The notes beneath the pieces are model-generated. The model made no database searches, was not told the origin of the DNA, and worked only from the letters and a program-made list of their open reading frames with translations. From Notospermus geniculatus (taxonomy: Eukaryota; Nemertea; Pilidiophora; Heteronemertea; Lineidae), in NCBI GenBank assembly GCA_002633025.1, contig NMRB01000532.1, forward strand, positions 157,803 through 221,802: 64,000 bases of DNA, read 5' to 3'. The first letter of the stretch is position 1. Every line of letters starts with the position of its first letter. Both the position numbers and the translations under genes were made by a program. Positions 22,720-34,744 of the stretch are shown piece after piece.

Positions 22720-25700
22720 GATATGGTCTGAGAAATTCAAAGGCCAATCGGAGAAAAATAATCAATTCCCTTATCAATGTGTACAATGTAACAGTGGTGT
22801 TTCTATGACGTGAAGTAGTAAAGAATGGGTATAGGAGATACATCCAGGTACCTTGCATGCCTGGCTATGAAGTGCTTATAAAGTTGGACAGGTCTGGTCA
22901 GCAGAGGATGGTTTTCAAAGGCAGGTTCCCGGGAAAGTCAATTTCCACAGGATATTCGTTCATGGTACTTCTGATCATCTATCTGAAATAGTTCCACAAG
23001 CGTTATTCGATGAACAGCTGTTTCGATTTTGAAATTCAAGAGAGCTTTTGGGTCATACAGTACCGCTGCCCTCATGTCGACGTGGACATAGGAAACAAAC
23101 ATGACAAACATCCTTCTCTACATGATCAACATGTGGTCAAGATGGGAAGAACTCGCTACAGCTGATACATGTAATCAGGTTCGGATGATGACTAACCTCA
23201 ATTACATACCTAAAATGTTCCCAGTTACTGTTGTCAGAGAGGGGATTCAATTGATTGGAGTAAAAGCATTATGGACATCCCCACTGAAGCATAGTCCTGA
23301 CCTGTCATGTTTTACAAACAGGTCCAGGGGAATGGTTGAAAAACATCACACCATTGTTGAAAAAAGATAAATATTTGTCAATGCATTACCACTTTGTCAT
23401 CACAAGTGAACATCTCATCCGTTTAACTCCCAATAAATAAATAAACTAGGGAGACTACAGACAGATTTTTCCTGCATAAAAGCAGATGAAAACAAAATAT
23501 TGAGAATGTACCATGTGCCAGAGTTAAAATCATGTCAATTAATTCAATCACCTTAAGTTCCTAATTAAAAGAAGTTCGTAAAACAGTATTTCTGCCCTTA
23601 AGTAACGAATAATTTGCAATGTACTTTTAACCAAACAATTAGGTGGATCATATCAATACCACTAGCAGCGTTAGCCCAATGGGAAACGCCCAGTACGCTT
23701 GGTCCTCCCATTACAAAGTTTTTTCAAATATTGGATTCTTTCTCTGACGTACAATGCATCTAAATTGCACAGAGCTTGCATTGTACCATAAAGATGCATA
23801 GTCTGCATAGTCTACTCCTAGCATATGGGTGTGCACTGTAGAGTGAATCAAAAATGTCTCATAATAAACGACTGACTGGTTTTTGTTCATGATACAAATT
23901 TATATGAACCCACGCAAAAATGTTTCGTACCGGAACTTTACTTCTTCAGAACTGACATCACTTTCAAAAATGGCGGCACTCTTTTGATTAGTCGAGATAT
24001 TTTGCCAAGATAATGTATTGCAAAATGTGAGTACAGATGGGTAATCCGTAGTGGAAAGAAAAATATACACTGTGGAATGTACAAAAGGCTACGAAAGTAG
24101 AATTAAGTCATAAGACAAGTACAAAAACGCAAGTTCGAGACATTCAAAAATTTATTTCTATATACAATAGGATCACACGTGATTATGTACGCGGCCTGTA
24201 CATGTACAACGTTCAACTGCCAAATATCAGAACAAATATCATTCATGGCAAAACCACATATTTTTCTTCAACTGATGCACAGTCGTTTTCAAGATGTAGC
24301 TAAACATATCTCACAAATTGAGGGTTTGCAAAACAGTCAAATATATCTATCATACTATTTCCAGGTGACTTGAGGCGATTTTTTTGTTAGATACAATTTT
24401 TAGAAAGGCGTTTTCCTGCATTGTTCTGTTTACAGAGAGACGTATCTGACTCATGGACAGGGCCAACGAGTCAATGAATTATTGTTCGATATATAGAAGC
24501 AGCATCAATCTGCTTTTTTGGAAGTATATTTCACTTTTCATATTTTAGGTAGCTTAAGCACATTTCAAATAAATAAAACATGAATGCAATAGAGGTTTTA
24601 GATGTACCATATTATTCTTGTTTTGGATCGAAATGTACCAGAGTCTGAGACCAGACTAATGTAGGGGTATAACTGACCCAACACCCTAAAATATGAAATA
24701 ACTCATTCTCTCATATTTTTACATGTAATATCAATAGGATCGTGAAATGAAAATAACTCGAAACTTACATTGATTTTTACAACTTATATCGTACAACCCA
24801 TCACAAAATAACATACCATCGTGATATTTTGAAACCCACATTATGATTCATACAGTATACATAAATAGTTACGGCCATTATACTGTACGCTACTCAAGGA
24901 AAAATTAGGTCAAGACTCGACTGAAGTCAAGTCCTTCTTGAAGCTCTCAGTCTGGCCTCAAAATACAAAATAGGTAACACCATGCTTGTTGAGCATGAAA
25001 GAGATAATACAGAATCATAAAAGCTACACAGTTATAACTTAATTCAATCTTGATACATGATGTTGGCGAAAAGAAATTCGGAAATTGTATCAAACGGAAA
25101 GTCTTTCGAATTGATCGAATTCGAAGTAAAGTTGTTCCCAATTGTACGTGACAAACCCGTATATTTTTAGAAATACATCAACTGCATAAAGAAATCCAGA
25201 GAGTCAAATTTGCTAATGCTTATCCCCCCCCCCAAAATACCTCCCCATTGCAGGGAGCAAGACAACCTTCCAGGTAAGTCAATCTAGGCCTATATGGAAC
25301 ATCCACAGCATGTATTACACAACATTTTGAACATAAAACATAACAAAAATACAATTAGAAACAAATGATGCATTTTCCTCAGCAGATACTCTGGGGTTGT
25401 TCGATAAAAAAATTATAACGCCACATTTGTTTTTTGGAGATTACCAAACATGCCAAAGCAAACCAGAGGACACCGAAGAGGGTTTGTTTAAATGCGAGGG
25501 TTTCCACAGACGTTTCTCGCAGTATTTGACATAAAGTTTTTAATCATACACAGAAATTTTCGTTTTCAAAATATTATGGTATCAGGTTCAAGCAGTGGAG
25601 TACTGAGAAAGACAAATCACCAAACACTGGAGAAATTGCTTCAAAGTTAAGACATGCTTCCCAATCGGAATTTGTGGGCATCACGACATCAGGACGACCA

Positions 25701-26176
25701 CGTGAAATTTATAAAACTTTGATTCAAAATGCATTATTGATGTTGCTATTTCCACACAAATGCTTTTCAAGACCAACTTTTTTGTGTTTTTTTTTACTTG
25801 AGTCACAATAATGTGTTGTTAGTGAACAACGATGTGTGATGTATACAATGAATGGATATACTACTTAGGAATGACGTGTGAATTTCCATATGTACCAGGA
25901 ATAATGGAAACTGGCGTTCAAATTGAAATGAGGGTTTTTTCCAAATCAACTTTGGACGCGGCTGGCTGTTTGAGCCAAATATCATAAGCCCTTCTATGAC
26001 TAATTCTGACTTCTACCTACTGAAGCAAAACTGCAGATAGATGTGCACATGGATACTAAGATATGATGATCATCATTCGAAGTTGGTGAGGGCCCACTCA
26101 GGTTTTTTGTTGACAAACTATGAGTCTATTTTCGATATGTCTCAAAAGACATCTTGCAAATACATGTAATAAAATG
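22720..26176. other. Intergenic, nothing recognised
   Basis: Over 3 kb of AT-rich sequence without a supported gene, RNA or element. A C-run near 25225 is simple sequence. Confidence 0.4.
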
Positions 26177-26639
26177 CAGGGTGTACCTCAAAAACCAAAA
26201 CCACCGAAAAAGGCCTATTATTCCCAAAGTATACATTCCATGGGAAAACCAAAACCCATATCACAATGTAGAAGCTATTGGCTTTCTTTTGGTATCTTCC
26301 GATCGTTAGCCTAGGTTATGGAAGGCCGAGTACCATTGCCATGCAAACCATAGGCAAAATTCAGAACGTCCAAATCAGTAATTTTTATCATCTCAGATTG
26401 TTTGCACACAAAGTATGCTACCGCGCTCTCCTGTCCTAACGCCCTAAGACATTTTTCTTTGTGCACCTCAAAAATTACATGTATATGCCAGTTCCTGAAT
26501 GAGCTCTTGCATAATCAATTGAATTGTGGAGAATGTTGAAGTCTGACGCAATGATCCGGTCATGGTAGGGAGATTTGAACAAGATATATTTTAGTAATAA
26601 CAAGCCTTTTGGGGTTTTGTACTTGAGGTCGACCCTCTG
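26177..26639. mobile_element. TIR element, long version, about 463 bp
   Basis: The left end CAGGGTGTACCTCAAAAACC and the reverse complement of the right end CAGAGGGTCGACCTCAAGTA align, continuing through AAAACC..AAAAGGC..TTATT for about 50 bp. A shorter element with the same ends lies at 50662-50790. The interior is non-coding and I saw no clear target duplication. Confidence 0.6.
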
Positions 26640-27029
26640 CTGATATCATTCCACATGTTTAGGACCAGAGCGAGTTAACTTGTATGGATGCAGTCCAGGA
26701 TCTCAAGCTGATGAGGATATTAATTCGAACAACGTACCATTGTTACCAATTACGGTGGTGAATTATCTTCCACAATGCAAAGCTTGGACTAAAGACGACA
26801 AAGACATGTATTGTGACTTTCGAAGCATCGGAAATTTTCCAATACCGTCACACGTCTTTCAATTTCCTCCCCAAGACATTGTAGCCACAAGGCATGAGTT
26901 TATGTACAGCCCCCAGGGCTTCCCTAAAGTCTGGTAACATGTTCCAGTTTGATTTATCTAAACTCCTGGTACAATCTTCCCTCAAAGTGTACACTGCATG
27001 GACGCATACTGCATTTGAAATCGACTGAG
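26640..27029. other. Intergenic, nothing recognised
   Basis: A plus-strand frame of 85 codons (26680-26937) has no recognisable domain. Not called. Confidence 0.3.
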
Positions 27030-27320
27030 GCTTCTATTCAAGATGTGAACAGACGACAATGACAAATGCGCATGCGCCGGCCGCAAAACCCGCGGGGCAC
27101 CGCTGGCTCTCGTTTACTCGGCAAGACGCTGTGTAAACTACCACCTTGTTGCCTGATGAAGCTCGTACGCTTTGAGCGAGCCACCTTCTCACTGGACCCG
27201 CCATATGCTTTCCTCTGAGGAAAGTCGCTGTTGCTCATTAAAATGGTCTCAGAATAACTACGGGAAGACACATGGAATCTGCCCAGTATGAAACGACACG
27301 ACCAGCACAAATTATAAGGC
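27030..27320. promoter_or_regulatory. GC-rich island with NRF1-like site
   Basis: This segment is distinctly richer in GC and CpG than its surroundings. It holds TGCGCATGCGCC at about 27067-27078, a full match to the NRF1 consensus, followed by GGCCGC and CGCGGGGC. NRF1 sites usually mark promoters of broadly expressed genes. A 90-codon minus-strand frame (27038-27310) covers the island but shows no known domain; it could be a first exon or a by-product of GC content. Confidence 0.3.
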
Positions 27321-27901
27321 TGGTGTTTTGCTTTTGGAAACGCCTCGGGACATTAGAAGACGGTAGTTAGAAAGAGACAAAAGCTTCATTACTTGAGCAA
27401 GATTTGGCTGGTCTTCTCAGGGTTAATTCAAATCATAAGTCGAAGAATATCTCTTTATCTAACCTCTAACCTCTAATTTATACTAATGCTGTTTAGTGAC
27501 CAAGGAAATTGGCTGTCTGCAGATTTTCGACTAGTGTCCAGTCGAAGCCCACGTACGGGAGGCTGAAGATGTCGTACAATTTACATTTCTTTCTAATAAT
27601 AGTACCTCGAAAGGGTCAGCAATATTCACCTTCATTACATTAACTTTATATTCGACGACTTTTCGCAAATAAGTCGATGATTAAGTAAGTAGCAAGGCTA
27701 CATTAAAGTACGATTCAAAGATTGTTGATTTGAAGGATGACTGAGGGGAAGCCATGGGCGAACTGATTTTCGTGTTCAGCCTCTTTTCAAGGGAGCAAAT
27801 GTTCTATTTTGGTTACTCGATATTTTTTCGAACTTTTGGTTACCTCTTACACAGTGTATGCGCAATAGAATCAAGCCAATCCAAGTCAGAAGTATACACA
27901 T
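27321..27901. other. Intergenic, nothing recognised
   Basis: No supported feature. Confidence 0.4.
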
Positions 27902-28012
27902 GGGCCTGTAGGCCTATGCATAACGGTGGAATAGGCTTATTCCAGGTTTAACTTCACGTTATAATGTTAAGTTATACCTGGAATAAGCTTATTCCACCTA
28001 TGCATACGGGCC
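27902..28012. mobile_element. Hairpin MITE, 111 bp
   Basis: The left arm contains GGTGGAATAGGCTTATTCCAGG and the right arm its reverse complement CCTGGAATAAGCTTATTCCACC, extended by TATGCAT and GGCC blocks on both sides. The loop is about 30 bp. Non-coding. Confidence 0.75.
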
Positions 28013-29579
28013 ATGGAGAACAGTTTCGTTTCCCATTGTAATTTTTGCATGCCTTTGTTAATAGTTGTGTTAACAAAATTTTATATGAATTGTTTTGTTC
28101 AGGTATGATTAATTTTTTTCATACTATGCATGGTCTCACGGATGAAACCGTTAGAGGACGCTCGTTACAGCTGAAACCGAAGTCGAATTCAACATGGCTT
28201 TGTCTTAGTTCATTCGAATTGTAGGCCCAATATTTCGGCTCAAAACCGGCACTGCAAACACCTGTTATGTTAGAATCATCCATACGCAGACTATGCAGCA
28301 AATAAATAGTTCGTATTTGTACTTTGGGGCTGGTTTGAAAAAGATCATCACGAGGCTTCCACTTGGAAACAAATTACACACACACCTCAGGCCAAGTAAA
28401 AAAGTCTTCAACTGCTGAACAACTCGCGTATAGATTTTACACGTACGTGTATACCTGAGCGAAACAATTCTTCATCTCCTATAGCAAATGCAAATTGCTA
28501 GTCGCAGAATATTAATGACGAGTGTTACATAGCCAAAGTTGCTCACTGTAAAATCATGAGTACCGGTATATTGGTAGATAAAGGAACATCTGAGTGGTTT
28601 TTAGCGTAATTTTTTTTGGGGTGAATGACAATACTTCATCAAACCAAGTTGAATTCGATGAAATTCAAGGTACATGCCCTAGTATAGCTTTTATCAAGTA
28701 ATGAAAGTGGAGAGGCAGTAAGTTTCACTCTGTATTAAGGGATGGATGAAGCCTTATCGTTAGTCAGCTGTTGGTTTCAAATCCATTGCTTATGCCAAAA
28801 AGACACATAGAATTTCCGCTAGAAAAAATTCACACTCCTGAGGATAGTTAGTTTGGATATGGATTCCACCAAAATATCTCTTCGAAAAAACGATTAATGA
28901 AAAGAAGAATATCGTTTTTCCCTGTTTTCTAAGGTGCCTGACTTCATATTCCTGATTTGGGATAGCAATGGTGAGTAAAAATTATGAATTACACTATTCA
29001 CAATATAGTCCCACAACTCCAAAGACAGAAATATAAACTGTAAACACGATATACTATCGGTTTCCTGACAGAAACTGATAGATATCTCGTAATGGCCTGA
29101 GAGTCTAAAATACTAACAGTTCTTTACATAGCTCCGCATCAGGCCATCAACTAAACATCGCCTTTTATTGAGAATGTTGACTTATAGTACCATTTCATGC
29201 TCGCTGCTGAGTTTTGAGAGATTCTTCTTTCTAATTGACATTTCATGAGCTGCGGCTGAGGAGAAAACTGATGATATTATTGGCAATTACTGGATGTACG
29301 CTTTGTATACGAGTGAAGTCAGTAGCTGCACTTCAAATTTGTACCATCTTTTCAGTTATGCTGTAATGAAGTCTAGTGATGTACTTAGTATGACGTTGCA
29401 TTGCCTTAATCGAATCAATAGTTATGTGCACCTTTTGTTCGACTTTCAATATGTAATTTATCTCTGAAGAATTCGCCGAAATCTTCGTCTGGATTGGGCC
29501 CACCCAAAAGATCCAAAGCCTTCTTCAAGGACGGATAATGAGTACCCAGTTTTGAATTCGATGAGCAGTGGTCAACGCA
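28013..29579. other. Intergenic, nothing recognised
   Basis: No gene or repeat recognised. Confidence 0.4.
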
Positions 29580-29836
29580 TTAAAGATAATATATATCACG
29601 GATATTTCGCGGGCCACGAAAATCATTGTTTATTTCCATTTTGTTTGTTTATGTCCAGTTTTTCTTTGACTTGGGAGTAATTTGTTGGTGGCATGTCCCT
29701 CTAGAAATTCTGTTGATACCGAAAGTATTCAATTTGGTGGGTTGACATGTCCCAAAAGTCCAAAATAACATAATGTAAACATCCATGTTTACAAACATCA
29801 AATGTAAACAATGAAGTCATGATACATTATCTTTAA
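29580..29836 (-). mobile_element. TTAA-flanked MITE, copy 2
   Basis: TTAA lies at 29580-29583 and 29833-29836, with inverted ends AGATAATATATATCACGG and AGATAATGTATCATGAC (reverse complement of the right). The interior is homologous to 6046-6275 in opposite orientation, sharing TGGTGGCATG, CCTCTAGAAATTC and CCAAAAGTCCAAAATAACAT. This copy has about 27 extra bases near the right end (a TGTAAACATCC..TGTTTACA hairpin). Confidence 0.8.
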
Positions 29837-30743
29837 ACTATGATATCGTTCCCCCAGATTACTTACTGCAAGCATTTCATGAAAACGGGTCGTCGTCAAG
29901 TCCATTTCGTAGACATCAACAAAGCCTTCACAATACATGTATTTATCAAAGTAATGGTATATCAAAAATTGAAAGTGTCCCTCGAAAAACATGAAACAAG
30001 TTCTGTAAGGGCGCCTGTGGTATACATGTATAATAAAGATATTTTTCCTATTCGCCAGTGATATGAAACCACTACCACAGGACCAATGAGTATCACGATT
30101 AGTCATTCAATTTGTAAGTCACTACTACTGACGTACTGATGCTGTTATGACCCTTACTTACAAGATGGTGAGAAAACAACTCAAGATATAAGGAGTTACG
30201 ACGATATCTTTATTGGTTTCTCATGGAAATCATTGTTAAATCATGTCAAGCTTGGGGAAAGCAAGTCATGGATTTTCATGGACGACAGAAGGCGTTTTGT
30301 TTCAATTGCTCTGTTATGAGCACCAGCTCATTAAAAGAGGCGAACAGCAGACGCCACAGCCATTTGTTAACAACGCATCCATATTGAACTTGCATGATTA
30401 TTGGAAGCCTGCTGCAAACTGAGCATGCTCAGCCTATGGCATTCAAAACCCAGAGGAAAAATTTGAAATAGGATACCTTATATGCGCATTATTTATCTTA
30501 CAGATGTCACAGACTTCGTTCCCAGGTGTATCTCATTAATGGGAATGAATGTCATTTTCAAGCCGTTAAATGATGCAGACTTCATGAATGATAAAACTTA
30601 ACCAGTTACAGTGGGACAAATATGCAGTGCACCAATTAGCAAGACCATTCGGGTTGATCAGTGCAGAAATGGTAATCTTTTTGCGTTGGACCCATACGAA
30701 GGAACAACGTTTTAGTCACTGAACAGGATTTTGTAAGTTTGCT
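29837..30743. other. Intergenic, nothing recognised
   Basis: No supported feature. Confidence 0.4.
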
Positions 30744-30854
30744 CACAGGTTCTTGTGGTTAGGAACAATAGGTCCTTACACACTTTACCGACAACGTATA
30801 CGTTGTGACTAAAGTGTGTAAGGCCCTATAGGCCCCAAACCACAAGAACCTGTG
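30744..30854. mobile_element. Hairpin MITE, 111 bp
   Basis: The ends CACAGGTTCTTGTGGTT and AACCACAAGAACCTGTG are inverted. Inner blocks CCTTACACACTTTA and TAAAGTGTGTAAGG also pair, and the centre ACAACGTATACGTTGT is itself palindromic. Confidence 0.8.
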
Positions 30855-31944
30855 GTTGACTTTAAACTTGCATTTCCTTTTCAGGTAAAATCTACTGACA
30901 GCGATGATCATTTGTGTTAAGTTACACTGCATGTAAATTTCACTGTGATGAGATGTAACCAAATCCTGCAGCATAGTCAACTGGCACCACCCTCCCATTA
31001 TACTATTTGAAGAATGGATCATACCTGCAAACAGTTAGTTCAGTTAAAATATATTTTATTTCTCGCAGAAAATGTTTAGACCAAAAGTAGTACCCTCACG
31101 TGCTCCACGTTACAACGAATATGACAATGTTTACAGGTAAACAGTTGGAATATTTCAAGTATTAAAAGTGTTATGAATATTTGAAAACCAGTGGAAATGG
31201 TGAAAATATTGTCACTTTCAGTCCCTTGAAGTGTGCATTTCCAACAAATTTTCGGTGTAGATGAAACATTCGTTGATCAGAACAACAGCAAGGCGTTGCC
31301 TAGTCGACCTGGCCAACCAGTGAGCATCGAAATAACATCATTTTGACGAACGGGACGTTTGTACATATCGTCTGCGTACCCACTTTCGCAAAGCTTTCAA
31401 TTTTCCACCTGGCCGATGACTTTTCGTCGTCAAGCACTTCACTGAACCAGGGAGCAACCTTCGCCTCTTTAGAGTATTGACGAATATCGATCTATAACCT
31501 GGATGGAGATTTATTAATTAACGAAATCAGTATTTTCTCGGCAGGATAATCTAACCGGGCAGAAAAAGACGGCAGTTACGAATGAAAAGGGCAAATGGTC
31601 ACTCGGTGCACATCAATGTGACGTCCACAGGCAGGATATTCTATTTTATTCGATTCTTTCTTCGTTTGAATGGTATGATTTTGAATCAATTTTAACCGTT
31701 TGGGACGATGGGATGTTCGAATACCTATTGGACTGAAGTGAATAGAACAACTGGGTATGAATGCCGTTTGCCGAGTGGAAATGGTGATGTATCATGCAGA
31801 AGAGAAACTCTGTTTGGAGTGATGAAAATGTATTCCAAATTCATTCCATTAAGAATAATCATCGGCCAACAGAGAGTGACCATTTCATAATGAAGGTATG
31901 TTCATGCTGTAGCGAACACTAGGCTACACTTAATGAAATGAATT
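30855..31944. other. Intergenic, nothing recognised
   Basis: No supported feature. Confidence 0.4.
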
Positions 31945-32661
31945 TGTATAATTGGTGTACTGGTGTGGTACACTGGAAACACTCACGAATGAGCAAATCA
32001 CTAAAAAGAGTGATTTTTAAGGCCAGACTTGGCCTGACGACGTTGGAAAAGAGAGTAGAGTATTGTATTAACAACAATGACACAAACAAAAGGAAATTAC
32101 TCGAGTGGATTAAAATAAGGACCCTCAAACCAACCATGAACGGGATCAAGGGCCGGACATTCAAAAATGTATAATTGGTGTACTGGTGTGGTACATTGGA
32201 AACACTCACGAATGGGCAAGTCACTAAAAAGAGAGTGAATTTTCAGGCCAGACTTGGGCCTGACGACGTTGGAAAAGAGTAGAGTATTGTATTAACAACA
32301 ATGACAAAAACAAAAGGAAACTGATTCGAGTGGATTGAAATAAGGACCCACAAACCAACCATGAACGGGATCAAGGGCTGGACATTCAAAAAGCATACAA
32401 CATACTTCTAATGCCTAAATCATTTGAACCTGAAGAAGCATAAGGTTTGCGAACGTCATTCTCACTTTTAAAGTAGGAATCAAGAAATCCACGAGAGGAA
32501 AAGAAAAGGACCCACAAACCAACCACGAACGGGATCAAGGGCTGAACATTCTAAAAGCATACAACATACTTTTAATGCCTAAATCAGATGAACCTGAAGT
32601 AGTATAGGGTTTGCGAAACGTCGTTCTACCTTTCAAACTAGGAATCAAGAAAACCAAGCGA
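31945..32661 (+). repeat. Degenerate direct repeats, possible retroelement remnant
   Basis: A unit starting GTATAATTGGTGTACTGGTG recurs at 31945 and 32169 (period 224). A partly overlapping block starting AAGGACCCACAAACCAACCA recurs near 32343 and 32508. In the first copy an open frame reads KRKLLEWIKIRTLKPTMN, which resembles the end of the GIY-YIG nuclease region of Penelope-like or related retroelements (xxREAIxIRKxxPxMNRD). The second copy has small indels that break this frame. The resemblance is short, so the assignment is tentative; the repeats themselves are clear. Confidence 0.5.
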
Positions 32662-32677
32662 CTGTAACAGCGATTCC

Positions 32678-32830
32678 TAAGGGCCGTATGCACCAACGAA
32701 GATTATCTTGGACTCGCTAGGATGAGCCACAACTTTTCCATTGTCACATCATGCCCTGGCAAACCTGAACAATTGAAAAGTTGGCTCAACCTCAGTTCAA
32801 GATATTCTTCTTTGGTGCAAACGACCCTAA
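32678..32830. mobile_element. Harbinger-like MITE with TAA duplication
   Basis: TAA flanks both ends (32678-32680 and 32828-32830). The inner ends GGGCCGTATGCACCAA and TTGGTGCAAACGACCC are inverted repeats, and AACTTTTC/GAAAAGTT blocks pair inside. A 3-bp TWA duplication and GGG-starting ends are typical of PIF/Harbinger. 147 bp, non-coding. Confidence 0.75.
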
Positions 32831-34483
32831 ATGTCGTTCAAAGAGGATCTAAGAATTATAATATTCACTTTCATACAGGAGCAGAAATATTTATATAAAA
32901 CTCATTTTGAATTTCTCTTCATATTCTAAGCTTTTTTGATGAAACCGACAAACTTTTCGTTCAATTGTTTCTGGGTTATTGGTTTTCAGATTTTTCTATT
33001 TTTTTCGTCTTCCATACCTCAGGTATTTCGTCAGGGTGCCCGTAAAACAAAGTGTGGCTTCACCCCGGCAGAATGGAATGAATCCTTACTCTGCTAGTTG
33101 ATCAGTCAGGCCACTCCATGTGGAATGAATACATTACACTTCACGCAATCCAGAAAGTACATATTGTAACCGATGCCATTCGGCACAGAAATTTTGCATT
33201 GCAGCAAATGTCAAATGTCAGGATTTTTTATTTGGCACATCGGCAGACCATATTTGTCTTGCTGAACTTATTGTTTTGGCTTCTATGGTATCAGAAACAG
33301 GAGGATGAATCACACATAGGCAACGCCAACGTTCCATATTTTATTATCATTACCATATCAAGTTAAGCTGAAAGAATATGTTAAGGTATATGTAAGTATC
33401 TATGACTGATCACTGCATGCATCAGCGGCTGAAAAGGGCAGGTGGCAGTCAAGTACATCCTGCCATGGGCCTGTAAAATGGGAAGGAAAAGTCGATTTCA
33501 ATATTGTTCGATTGTTTACCGACTTTTCAATAATTGCAATACGTCGATTGTACTTTACGGTCAATCCCTGGACGTGCAACTGCCTCGGGCATATNCTCTA
33601 GGGGCGAAAGGAGAGAAAACCAGTGTCTATCCAACCGATGCTACCATCACTACGAAAAACGGGGGCGAATCAGGAGACAAATTCTTTTGGTACATGATTT
33701 TTACTGCTGTACAGAAATTTAGGGGCCTACTTAGCTTTACCGAAGGATGCCACTGTTAGTATAGGCATCAGCACAGTGTTCAAGAATAAATATTTTCCGA
33801 AGCGATTCTGGTACCAGCCATTTTGCGCCTCCATCTCTGTTCAGTTTTGCACTTCAAAAACAGATTTACTGTATCGCACAATAAGTTGTATAAATGAATC
33901 TATCGCACCGGCGACACAACTGAGCAATTGAGAGAAATTGAGAATTTTGAAACTATTTCAAGACTCTCCAAGTCAGACAACATGACTCCGCGTGGTTCGA
34001 TTACAGAACGCTAGGTGACGTTGTACGAAGGAATCCCCATTTTTTATGCGTGATGAACAACTTTCAAAGATGAATTTACACGAGGTCAGAAGCAGAAGTT
34101 AGAACTGTGGCTGGAGAACCATTGTTAAAAGATTGCAAAGGGAAGACTGAGTCACGAGTGGATTCTGTCAGACAGGTAAGAGGTGTACATGTACATTCAA
34201 AGAAGAACTGTCTAAAAATGGTCTTAGATTCATCAAGCAACTGGGATTTACATCCGATGGCCAGATGGCCAGATGTAACACTATTGCTGAATAACAGCTG
34301 GATTTTCCTTCCGATCACCAGGCAGATCCCACAGATGTCATCTTCCAGCAGTAATTACCAATAACGTCGTTTAGTGCATCCTAAACTCCACGAAGTTTTG
34401 AAGTATGTAACTAAAAAGTCAAAACCTTGATCCAAAATCTTTGTGGGCTGTTGATTATAGGACTGATGATTCAATCAAACACT
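32831..34483. other. Intergenic, one ambiguous base
   Basis: A single N lies at 33595; unlike the N at 21084 its flanks show no duplication I could see. Frames crossing it are not supported as genes. Confidence 0.4.
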
Positions 34484-34744
34484 GGAGTAATTGGATAGCC
34501 AAAGAACGAGAAAGCACAAAAATTGACACACAAAATGATAAATATCAAGAAGTCAACTTCCAGAATCTTGCAAAGTTTCGACCCCAATCGGGGTGTTCCT
34601 CAGGCACTTTTCAGTTGGAGAGACCAGAACATAAAGACTTTTCTGGTCTCTCCAACTGAAAAGACTTTTCTGGTCTCTCCAACTGAAAAGTGCCTGAGGA
34701 AGATCCCGGTTGGGGTCGAAAAGTTGCAAGGAGTAATTGGATAG
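34484..34744 (+). mobile_element. Long-TSD GACCCC foldback element D
   Basis: The 15-bp repeat GGAGTAATTGGATAG occurs at 34484-34498 and 34730-34744. The left-only tail is AGCACAAAAATTGACACAC. Core words TTCGACCCCAATCGGGGTG and TCCCGGTTGGGGTCGAAA lie in opposite arms. The right half contains an internal tandem copy of TTTTCTGGTCTCTCCAACTG. The tail and core match the other members, while the arm tips are a different sequence. Confidence 0.85.

Noticed and set aside
27140-27190. Hammerhead-like CTGATGA with a following GCTCG..CGAGC stem
   Set aside because: The stem is not followed by the required GAAA and no closing stem is visible.
33540-33760. Second false duplication around the single N at 33595
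   Set aside because: The flanks of this N share no repeated sequence.
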